From Anaspis maculata (Eukaryota > Arthropoda > Insecta > Coleoptera > Scraptiidae), in the NCBI GenBank assembly GCA_949128115.1, contig OX421967.1, positions 3,648,070 to 3,712,069 on the forward strand: 64,000 nucleotides of DNA, in the 5' to 3' direction. The notes beneath the pieces were generated by a model. That model was not told the DNA's origin. It searched no databases and saw nothing but the letters and a program-made list of their open reading frames with translations. Shown here piece by piece: positions 1 through 7,108 of this stretch. The translations under genes were made by a program, and so were the position numbers. The number at the start of each line of letters is the position of its first letter. Positions within the stretch are counted from its first letter, which is position 1.

Positions 1-554
1 TCTGACTCCAATTTTCTTTTTCAAAATATGAATTTTCCAGTTTTCATTTCTAGATGATTAGAACACGTTTCCAGGTGTCAGATTGACCAGCTGAAGCCAA
101 ATTCAACGGCGATTTTTTCATGTCCCCCACCTTATTCCAGAACACCTTCAAAAAAATTTGAAAATCATTTTTTTTTTCGTTCCATAAATCTTCAAAAGAA
201 CTTGCAGCGCATGGAGCAATTCCCATTTTGTCCTTCCTCCCATTTGAACTTTTTTGAACTTGGATGGATACGTTCCAATATTGTCCGGTACACCGAACCA
301 CCCATAAATACGTCGACATAAAAGGCCATGAGAGATAAACACACGAAAATATTATCACCGCTTGCGGCCCCCAATGATTGTGTTTTTCAATGAATCCTGA
401 TCGATTTTGATTTTCAAACACAAAAAAAAAACGTATTAAAGTTGTCCGTTGTGGTTTTCCGCATGGAAAGTATTTTTCATCAAAAAAATTGAATTTTTCT
501 CAACCGAAAAAGCGCTTTGGCCGGCGTTAGCCCTCACAAGACATTTTTCTTACA
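1..554 (+). repeat. ~550-bp tandem/dispersed repeat, copy 1 (window-edge copy)
   Basis: This is the first copy of a repeat that recurs with a period of about 550 bp. Landmarks shared with later copies, in order: a 'tctgact' start, 'gaacacgtttccaggtgtcag', 'cttgcagcgcatggagcaatt', 'cataaatacgtcgacat', 'gagagataaacacacg', 'atcgattttgattttcaaacac' (each seen with small changes) and 'gctttggccggcgt'. The left edge coincides with the window start, so the cluster may continue outside. No convincing coding sequence is seen: the short open frames are not conserved between copies. Confidence 0.85.
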
Positions 555-1105
555 TCTGACTCTAATTTTATTTTTCAAAATATGAATTTCCCAGTTTTAA
601 TTTCCAGATGATTAGAATACGTTTCCAGGTGACAGATTGACCCGCTGAAGCCAAATTCAACGGCGATTTTTCCATGTCCCCCACCTTATTCCAAAACACC
701 TTCAAAAAAATTTGAAAAACCATTTTTCACCGTTCCGTAAATTTTCAAAAGAACTTGCAGCGCATGGAGCAATTCCCGTTTTGTCCTTCCTCTAGTTTGA
801 ACTTTTTTGAACTTGGATGAATACGTTCCAACATTGTCCGGTACACCGGAACACCCATAAATACGTCTACATTAAAGGCCATGAGAGATAAACACACGAA
901 AATATTATCACCCATTGCGGCCACTAATAATTGTGTTTTTCAATGAATCCTGATCGATTTTGATTTTCAAACACGCAAAACAACGTATTCAAGTCATCCG
1001 TTGTGGTTTTCCGCATGAAAAGTGTTTTTCATCAAAAAATTGAATCTTCTTCGACCGAAAAAGTGCTTTGGCCGGCGTAAACCTTCACAAGACATTTTTC
1101 TTCCA
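555..1105 (+). repeat. ~550-bp repeat, copy 2
   Basis: A direct tandem copy of the preceding unit, starting at the 'tctgactctaa' landmark (555) and ending where the same landmark recurs (1106). It is 551 bp long with scattered substitutions and small indels relative to copy 1, so the units are old rather than freshly amplified. It belongs to the subfamily reading 'caacggcgat' with 'cccccacctt', like copy 1. Confidence 0.87.
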
Positions 1106-1347
1106 TCTGGCTCTAATTTAATTTTTCAAAATATGAATTTTCCAGTTTTTATTTCTAGATGATTAGAATACGTTTCCAGGTGTCAATTTGACCCGCTGAA
1201 GCCAAATTCAACGACGATTTCTTCGTCTCCCCCACCCCTTCCAAAACACCTTCAAAAAAATTTGCAATCCATTTTTTTCTCGTTTCATAAATCTTCTAAA
1301 GAACTTGCAGCGCACGGAGCAATTCTCCCTTTGTCCTTTCTCCCATT
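1106..1347 (+). repeat. ~550-bp repeat, copy 3, left half (interrupted)
   Basis: The left part of a third tandem copy. Homology follows the unit through the 'cttgcagcgcacggagcaatt' landmark and stops near 1347 at 'ctcccatt'. The missing continuation resumes at about 2318 with 'tttgaacttgaatgg'. The simplest reading is that the stretch 1348-2317 was inserted into this copy. Confidence 0.8.
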
Positions 1348-1356
1348 GGAAATTTC

Positions 1357-1365
1357 TAGCGCACT
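1357..1365 (+). repeat. Left terminal inverted repeat of nested insertion
   Basis: TAGCGCACT here is the exact reverse complement of 2275-2283. It lies about 9 bp inside the point where homology to the host repeat stops. Confidence 0.6.
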
Positions 1366-1405
1366 CTCCCAAAAAATGGGAAAAAGGCGCTTTTAGCTTC
1401 ACTTT

Positions 1406-1432
1406 GTCCGTCCGTCCGTCTGTCCGTCCGTC
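1406..1432 (+). repeat. TCCG/TCTG microsatellite
   Basis: Six tetranucleotide steps of TCCG with one TCTG variant lie just inside the left end of the nested insertion. Such a tract beside an element end is common in non-autonomous repeats and may vary in length. Confidence 0.85.
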
Positions 1433-1457
1433 TTTACCCGGGATAACTCCTCAGGGA

Positions 1458-1970
1458 AGAAAGATATCGATGTGGTGTAAACGCCGATCAATAATACATA
1501 TGTCCAGGATGTCAAGTTGACCTTTGGTTTTTTGTTATTCTGCCGCCATCTTTGATCCGCTATTTTGAATTTCTTTTAAAGTGATTCGATTGAGATGAAA
1601 TTTGTAGGCAATCTAAGCCACATCAAGATCTATCCAATTTTCGACAATTGATGCCCCGCCGCCATCTTGTATTTTCACTATTTAACATGTTTCCAAGTGA
1701 TAGAACTAGGAGAATAATGCCTCAACGAAAAGAGATATCGATGTGGTGCAAACGCCAATCGAATACGTACGTGACCACCATATAAAGTTGACCAATGATT
1801 TTTGTCACTTGGCCGCAATCTTCGATCCGCCATTTTGAATTTCTCTGGAAGTGGTCCGATTTGCGTGAGATTCACAGGCAATGTGAACTTCATCAAATTA
1901 CATCCAATTTTGGACAAATGATGCTCTGCCGCCATCTTGGCCGCCATATTGAAATTTCTCATCATTCAAC
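1458..1970 (+). repeat. Two ~271-bp diverged direct repeats inside nested insertion
   Basis: The landmark 'gatatcgatgtggtg' starts at 1463 and again at 1734, a shift of 271 bp. Both copies then share, in order, 'aaacgcc', 'aagttgacc', 'gatccg', 'attttgaatttct', 'aggcaat', 'catc' and 'atccaatttt', and end with 'gccgccatcttg'. Divergence is considerable. No protein is recognised. Confidence 0.8.
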
Positions 1971-2215
1971 GATATTCATGGAGCTTGGGACTTACCTCTT
2001 ACCTCTTTTTCGTATGATCATTCTTATTCTTCAGCCAAATTTCAACATTCTGCCACTTCTTGGCCGCCATATTAAAATATCCTCGGAAATATCTTATTAG
2101 TGAAACGATTTTCATGAAACTTGGGACTTAATCTTGTCTATAGTACGATTCATTTTGATTTTAGAGCCAAATTTCATGATTCTGACGCTATTTTGGCCGC
2201 CATATTGAAATTTCT
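1940..2215 (+). repeat. ~130-bp tandem repeats carrying gccgccatatt
   Basis: The motif gccgccatatt occurs at 1940, 2063 and 2196, spacing about 123 and 133 bp. Between these points both units share 'cgatattcatggagcttggg' or a close variant, then 'agccaaatttca'. They form a second, shorter tandem series after the 271-bp repeats and may be a diverged derivative of them. Confidence 0.7.
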
Positions 2216-2274
2216 GCCCAAATAACGGTGGAACCCTAATTAACATCTTGCGTTCACTAACCCTCCTAAAGGGA

Positions 2275-2283
2275 AGTGCGCTA
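2275..2283 (+). repeat. Right terminal inverted repeat of nested insertion
   Basis: AGTGCGCTA pairs exactly with 1357-1365. It is followed by about 34 bp containing a hairpin before host-repeat homology resumes. Confidence 0.6.
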
Positions 2284-2292
2284 CTTAGCCTA

Positions 2293-2310
2293 GCCTCATG
2301 CCCATGAGGC
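2293..2310. other. Perfect 8-bp-stem hairpin at insertion end
   Basis: GCCTCATG and CATGAGGC are separated by only CC, giving an 18-bp near-continuous inverted repeat. It sits between the right terminal repeat and the resumption of the host repeat, so it is probably part of the element's end structure. A rho-independent terminator is not considered, because the setting is eukaryotic and no T-tract follows. Confidence 0.7.
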
Positions 2311-2317
2311 ATATTCG

Positions 2318-2632
2318 CTTGTTTGAACTTGAATGGATACGTTCCAACATTGTCCGGTACACCAAAACAACCATAATTTGTCGACATAAGAGGCCATGAG
2401 AGATAAACACACGAAAATATTATCACCGCTTGCGGCCACTAGTAATTGTGTTTTTTAATGAACTCTAATCGATTTTGATTTTCAAACACCCAAAATAACG
2501 TACTTGAGTCGTCTGTTGTGCTCTCCTGCATGGAAAGTGTTTTTCATCAAAAAAATAGAATCTTTTCTGACCGATAAAGCGCTTTGGCCGGCGTAAATTT
2601 TCAGGTACAAGGTGAAAGACATTTTTTTCCGA
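2318..2632 (+). repeat. ~550-bp repeat, copy 3, right half
   Basis: The continuation of the copy broken at 1347. It restarts at 'tttgaacttgaatggatacg' and runs through the 'cataa..tcgacataagaggcc', 'gagagataaacacacg' and 'gctttggccggcgt' landmarks to the next unit start at 2633. Confidence 0.8.
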
Positions 2633-2722
2633 TCTGACTCTAATTTTACTATTAAAAAAAATTAAATTTTGAAATTTTGGATGATCAAAATCGTTTCCAG
2701 GTGTCAGTCTGACGCGCTGAAG
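2633..2722 (+). repeat. ~550-bp repeat, copy 4, 5' fragment
   Basis: Starts at the 'tctgactctaattt' landmark and keeps homology through 'cgtttccaggtgtcag' and 'gcgctgaagc', then ends abruptly near 2722 where unrelated sequence begins. It is a truncated copy. Confidence 0.7.
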
Positions 2723-3713
2723 CTGCTAAATCTATAATAATCCCCTTTTTTTCTTGATTCCCGATCATTTCATCATGTTTATTCACTGCGGATATTGGCC
2801 TTTGGACTATTAAATCAGAGGCGAAAATTCTGCACACGAATTTTTCAAGACTCTCATTCGTAAAATACCTAATGCTTAATTTTTGCCTGCCTACTCTGTC
2901 AAGGTACCTAAAGATAGGTAGATACCTACCTCTAATTACCAATAACCTACGTTTTGGCTGCTGCAGTAATCACTATGATATCTTATTCTAAGGGTAATTT
3001 TTCCCAGGGTCTTTACCATTTCTCTTTAATGTTTATTGCCAATCAGAATAGTAGGGGTGAGTACCTAACACGTATTGGGTGACATCTTTTTATAAGGGAA
3101 ATCAGACGCATTACGCCAAATTATTACGAGTTAATGACGTGTTTCTTTTTTCTACACTTAGGACTATTGTAATCGCATTTATTCCCTGGCGGCAATACGC
3201 GATATTACGTGAACATTTTTTGTGTTTCTCTCAACTCTGCACCCACTCCACCACCGGTTGTAGATACCCGAATACAATCGCGGTTGGCCGGTGATAGAGG
3301 TGGAGGGCGAAAAGTTGGTCACTCACAAGAATGTGGGCGTAAAACATTGGCGGGAGAGATGCACCTTGCGGCGTTGCCTGGAGTGGCTAGCATAATTTAG
3401 GTACCTTTTTATGGCAATATTTGGTAATAACCCATAGCTCAGGCATAATCGGTGGAATTGACACCTGAAACACGTTGAATATTTCCGACATCATGATCGA
3501 TAAATCTTTTGAGTGATTATTCACCAAAATTCATCCATCACCGGTTGAGGAGTTCGTTCTTAGCAAGTACCTGAACCACATAGGTACTACCTAAACCAAA
3601 TAAAGCAAGTACGTCTTCAAGCCCATAGCTAGAACAGTAAGTTGCAGCGTCTTTCAAACAGGGATTTTCTGGTTTTTGAAATTCTTTTTTGGAGAAAGCA
3701 GCTAGTTATGTTC
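2723..3713. other. Unrecognised AT-rich stretch, no gene seen
   Basis: About 1 kb separates the two clusters of the ~550-bp repeat. It contains several 'aggtacct' and 'taggtag' motifs (around 2902-2935, 3399-3410 and 3560-3600). The open frames are short with no recognisable domain, and I see no RNA gene. Confidence 0.6.
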
Positions 3714-4161
3714 AAATTCAACGACGATTTTTTCATGCCCCTCCCTCCAAAACACCCGCAAAAAAATTGAAAACTATTTTTTTTTTGTTCCATAAATCTT
3801 CAAAACAACTTGCAGCGCATGGAACAATTCCTCCTTTGTCCTTCCTCCCATTTAAAGTTTTCTGAACCTGGATGGATACGTTCCAAGATTGTCCGGTGCA
3901 CCGAAACACCCATAAATACGTCGACATAAGAGGCCGTGAGAGATAAACACACGGAAATATTATCACCGCTTGCGGCCCCTAATGGTTGTGTTTGTCAATG
4001 AACCCTAATCGATTTTGATTTCCAAACACGCAACAGAACGTATTCAAATCGTCTGTCGTGACTTTCTGCATGGGGAGTGTTTTCCATTGAGAAAATTGAA
4101 TCTTTTTCGACCAAAAAAGCGCTTTGGCCGGCGTAAACCTTTACAAGACATTTTTATTCAA
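3714..4161 (+). repeat. ~550-bp repeat, copy 5 (5'-truncated)
   Basis: Homology starts inside the unit at 'caaattcaacgacgatttt' and runs to the unit end. It belongs with copies 6 and 7 to a second subfamily reading 'caacgacgat' and 'atgcccc', distinct from the copies at 1-1347. Confidence 0.82.
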
Positions 4162-4711
4162 TCTGACTTTGATTTCACTTTTCAAAACATGAATTTTTCA
4201 GTTTTTATTTCTAGATGATTAGAATACGTTTCCAGGTGTCAGTTTGAACCGCTGAAGCCAAATTCAACGACGATTTTCTCATGCCCCCGCCCCCTTCCGA
4301 AACACTTGCGAAAAAAATTAAAAATATATTTTTTTTGTTCCATTAATCTTCAAAAGAACTTGCAGCGCATGGAGCGATTCCTCCTTTGTCCTTTCTCTCA
4401 TTTGAAGTTTTTTGAACTTGGATGGATACGTTCCCAGATTGTCTGGTGCACCGAAACACCCATAAATACGTCGACATAAGAGGCCGATGAGAGATAAGCA
4501 CACGGAAATATTATCACCGCTTGCGGCCCCTATGATTGTGTTTTTCAATGAACCCTAATCGATTTTGATTTCTCAACACGCAACAGAACGTATTCAAATC
4601 GTCTGTCGTGGCTCTCTTCATGGAAAGTGTTTTCCATCAAAAAAATTGAATCTTTTCCGACCGAAAAAGCGCTTTGGCCGGCATAAACCTCTACAAGATA
4701 TTTTTATTCAA
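4162..4711 (+). repeat. ~550-bp repeat, copy 6
   Basis: A full unit of 550 bp between successive 'tctgactttga' landmarks (4162 and 4712). A 67-residue frame is shared with copy 5 but opens at TTG and lies within repeat sequence, so I do not call it a gene. Confidence 0.85.
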
Positions 4712-4930
4712 TCTGACTTTGATTTTACTTTTCAAAATATGAATTTCTCAGTTTTTATTTCTAGATGACAAGAATACGTTTCCAGGTGTCAGTTTGACCC
4801 GCTGAAGCCAAATTCATTGACGATTTTTTCATGCCCCTCCCTCCAAAACACCCGCAAAAAAAATGAAAACTATCTTGTTTTCGTTCCATAAATCCTCAAA
4901 ACAACTTGCAGCGCATGGAGCAATTCCTTC
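4712..4930 (+). repeat. ~550-bp repeat, copy 7 (3'-truncated)
   Basis: The last unit of the cluster. Homology continues through 'cttgcagcgcatggagcaatt' and breaks at about 4930, where unrelated sequence begins. Confidence 0.8.
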
Positions 4931-5532
4931 TTCCTCCGCCTTCTAAAATTCCCAATCCAAAACCCACCCTGGAACAAGTACGTTCGACTGTATAAGTAGC
5001 TAGTTAACTATGAAGGCAGGTACTTGGGTAGATAGGATTATGTAGGTATAGGCACCTATCAAATTTTTCCAACATCAGTCATAATTGAAAGCAGGGCTGG
5101 GGCAGCAATGGGGTTTTTGGAAACCCCCTCTTGCCCTTTACGCCATTGCACTGCAAAGTCCTTTTCCTCCTTCTGTCCCTAAATCGGGTTGGATTACTAT
5201 CGATTTAGGATCGATGCTTTCCCCTGGAAACATCAAAATCCAAATGACGCGTTTTCCCCGAGAGGTTGTCGCAACCGTGGCGTGCCTAGCTGTGAGTTCT
5301 GAGACATAGAGCATAGAGCTGCATGCACCACACACTTCTGACGAAATCCAACGCGCAAGGTTTGCGAGGACCAGACGCTAAGGCTAGCTGCTAGCTCTGA
5401 CTCCCATCTGTTGTGGAGTAGTTTCTCTATTATGGGAGACATTGTAAATTACAGGTTCCTGCAATTTGTGACCCTGTTTTGAAGGTTTGCGTAGAGCTCA
5501 GGGGGAGGAGCAGCAATGGCCGCGATGGACTC
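4931..5532. other. Unrecognised stretch between repeat cluster and gag remnant
   Basis: No gene or known repeat is recognised. The first ~130 bp has 'aggtactt' and 'taggtataggcacctatc' motifs. The part from about 5085 on is more GC-rich and less repetitive. It has a small perfect hairpin (GGGGTTT/AAACCCC, 5110-5127) and open frames of up to 74 codons without a recognisable domain. It lies where the retrotransposon's pol would be expected on the minus strand, but I find no protease, reverse transcriptase, RNase H or integrase signature. Confidence 0.6.
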
Positions 5533-6810
5533 TTAATGACACAATAATATTACTCTTAGCCCTGATTGGCAGGGTCGGTCAGGGAGACCTAATAACACAA
5601 AAATATGCCAAAAGTGATAGCTAATGTGAATAAAGTCATAATAATAATAACTCGCTCGCGGTGTACTGGTAGCCAATGGGCGTCCAGCTGGTACTTTTTG
5701 CCTACAGTCCGAAGCAAAATGCCCTGGCAAACGACATACGAAACACAGTTTTTCGCGAGGCTTTGTGCATTGTCCAGCTAGGTGACCATCTCGCTCCCCG
5801 CAATTAAAGCATCGTCTCAGCGGCACCGCCCTTTCGGTTACGTCACGTCTCCCGGTTCGCGCTCGACTGTCACTCACACTCACACTGCCTCTATTCTGCT
5901 CGCCCGTGTTCGCCGCGTCGTAGGACACTCTATCGGAAAAGTTCTTCCTTTCGATAACGCGCGTTAGTCGCTGAATATCATGCAGCAACTCCTCGATGCT
6001 TGTGTGGTAGGCGGTGAGCAAACCAGGAACGAGAGACTTGTTCCACAGGCCCGCCACAATTTGTTCTTTGCACTCGTCGAACGACAATTTGAGTTTTTTG
6101 CAGAGTTTGTACTTTTCATGGAAATACATCTCTACCGGCTCCTTGTTGCCCTGCACTCTCGAGTTCATTTTGCGCCACAGTTCGGTCATGCTGTCCTGCA
6201 CAACAAACGTCGCCTTGAAAAGTTTTTCAAACGCTCCCCACGACTGGATCTCATCACGTCGTACTTCATACCAATCCTTGGCTGGCCCTGTCAAGTGCAT
6301 CCTTGCCGTCTCCAACTTTACTTCAACCGGCCAGTTGTGCAATGTTCCGCAGCTGTTGATCCGATCTAGCCACTCTTTTGCGTCGCGCTCTTTTATTCCG
6401 TCGAAATTCGGAACGGCCCTGTTCAAGTCGGGCATGACTTGATATTGTACATTCGTGTTCGGGCGCACATCGCTCTCGTGTTGATTTTGTAGAACCGTCA
6501 ACAAAACATTGTTGGTTCTTGCTCGCTCCTCCTCCATCCGTGTCATCATCTGCATGAACGCTGTAAACATTCCTTGCATTCCCGCCGCTTCGACGCCAAC
6601 GTTTCGACTGTCATTCACACTCTGCTGAAAATCCACACGCTCGCGCCATCTCTGGTTCGTTGCTCCATGCTCATTTTCCCGCTGTCTTCCTGTCTGCGTC
6701 GTGATTGGTGATACCCGCGGCGACTCGAACTCCTCTCGGCTCCACTCGGCTTCTTCTCCGCCATCATGCCGAACCCGTCCGCGTTCACCTTCGTCGTTGG
6801 TATCCGCCAT
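5533..6810 (-). CDS. Gag-like polyprotein fragment of a Ty3/Gypsy-type LTR retrotransposon
   Basis: This frame encodes a 425-residue Gag-like protein, the structural protein that packages element RNA in virus-like particles. The frame extends upstream to 6927, but that part translates the LTR end and primer site, so I start at the ATG at 6810-6808 (context aagATGg). Residues ~1-90 are charged and low-complexity. About 75-105 is a helical Met/Glu-rich stretch. About 127-290 resembles the capsid-like retrotransposon gag domain (FDGIKERDAKEWLDRI, GPAKDWY). Two zinc knuckles follow at ~334-348 and ~356-369 (5704-5811). The second is a canonical CX2CX4HX4C; the first has one extra residue, CX2CX5HX4C. 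From about residue 388 (around 5650) the frame enters AT-rich, gag-unlike sequence, so the natural C-terminus and pol are lost. It is probably a non-functional remnant. Subfamily assignment is from general resemblance, not a search. Confidence 0.85.
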   Translation of the reverse strand: MADTNDEGERGRVRHDGGEEAEWSREEFESPRVSPITTQTGRQRENEHGATNQRWRERVDFQQSVNDSRNVGVEAAGMQGMFTAFMQMMTRMEEERARTNNVLLTVLQNQHESDVRPNTNVQYQVMPDLNRAVPNFDGIKERDAKEWLDRINSCGTLHNWPVEVKLETARMHLTGPAKDWYEVRRDEIQSWGAFEKLFKATFVVQDSMTELWRKMNSRVQGNKEPVEMYFHEKYKLCKKLKLSFDECKEQIVAGLWNKSLVPGLLTAYHTSIEELLHDIQRLTRVIERKNFSDRVSYDAANTGEQNRGSVSVSDSRARTGRRDVTERAVPLRRCFNCGERDGHLAGQCTKPREKLCFVCRLPGHFASDCRQKVPAGRPLATSTPRASYYYYDFIHISYHFWHIFVLLGLPDRPCQSGLRVILLCH

Positions 6811-6883
6811 CTTGAGGAAAAATCCACACAGCAATTTCCTCGTTTCTTCTCTTCGAATGGCCTTTTTGGTCAGCTTCTTGATG

Positions 6884-6902
6884 CTCAATCCCACTTCTGA
6901 GA
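6884..6902 (-). other. Putative tRNA-Leu-type primer binding site
   Basis: On the minus strand, TCAGAAGTGGGATT begins 2 nt after the LTR end. It matches the complement of the T-arm/acceptor 3' region of eukaryotic tRNA-Leu as I know it (...AAUCCCACUUCUGA...). The expected leading TGG that pairs with CCA is absent, so the site is mutated, unconventional or a chance match. The position is right for a primer site. Confidence 0.5.
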
Positions 6903-7108
6903 TGTTGGGAGAGCCGGGACGTCGCATTCACTCAATAAGACACCTTATTACGCTCGAAAACTTTATTATCACGAGAGCGACTTTACACACGTCCGCCTTA
7001 TTCATGCTATGGTCCCGTACTGCCCGCTTGGTTCTGCTTCCTGTGGCACGCAGGAAGTAGGTACCTCGGGTACTGCCAACCTAACCATTGCCAACTTTGG
7101 CGCTAACA
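6903..7108 (-). repeat. Long terminal repeat, ~206 bp
   Basis: Read on the minus strand it begins TGTTAGCGCC and ends CTCCCAACA, giving the TG...CA boundaries and TGTT/AACA inverted termini usual for LTRs. A polyadenylation-type AATAAA (minus strand, 6962-6967 region) lies in its 3' third, as expected near an R region. The primer-site candidate and gag follow directly. No second copy is seen in the window, so the outer boundary rests on the terminal motifs and on the start of satellite A. Confidence 0.7.
6962..6967 (-). promoter_or_regulatory. Polyadenylation signal in LTR
   Basis: TTTATT on the plus strand reads AATAAA in the element's direction, about 60 bp before the LTR's inner end. This is a typical place for the LTR poly(A) signal, but the motif is short and the call rests on context. 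Confidence 0.45.

Larger units (their letters stand above)
1348..2317. mobile_element. Nested ~970-bp insertion with short terminal inverted repeats, class unknown
   Basis: This segment splits a copy of the ~550-bp repeat, so it behaves like a transposed insert. Near its ends are exact 9-bp inverted repeats, TAGCGCACT at 1357-1365 and AGTGCGCTA at 2275-2283, with weaker pairing further in (ctccc against gggaa). A perfect hairpin follows the right repeat. The inside holds a TCCG microsatellite, two ~271-bp direct repeats and two ~130-bp repeats, but no coding potential for a transposase, so it would be non-autonomous. The host copy is not cleanly restored at the junctions and I could not define a target-site duplication. 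It could be a TIR DNA element or a Helentron-like element; the class is inference. Confidence 0.6.
5650..7108 (-). mobile_element. Truncated LTR retrotransposon (5' LTR, leader, gag)
   Basis: On the minus strand the order is LTR (7108 to 6903), putative primer binding site, short leader, gag. This is the expected 5' half of a Ty3/Gypsy-like element. Beyond about 5650 there is no recognisable pol and no second LTR, so the element was truncated or joined to foreign DNA. Its outer LTR edge coincides with the start of satellite A, in the middle of an A monomer (after 'taaca' of the 'taacaattgtgt' motif), so it either inserted into the array or marks the array's breakpoint. Confidence 0.75.

Noticed and set aside
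2284..2317. Hairpin at 2293-2310 as a Helitron 3' end.
   Set aside because: No CTRR terminus and no A|T insertion context could be shown; kept only as an end hairpin of an unclassified element.
5085..5532. A possible pol or host exon beside the gag remnant.
   Set aside because: No reverse transcriptase, protease, RNase H or integrase motif in any frame that I could read, and no clear splice structure.
5533..6927. Using the full frame from the ATG at 6927 as the gag start.
   Set aside because: Its first 39 codons translate the LTR end, the primer-site candidate and the leader; the ATG at 6810 has better context and lies after them.
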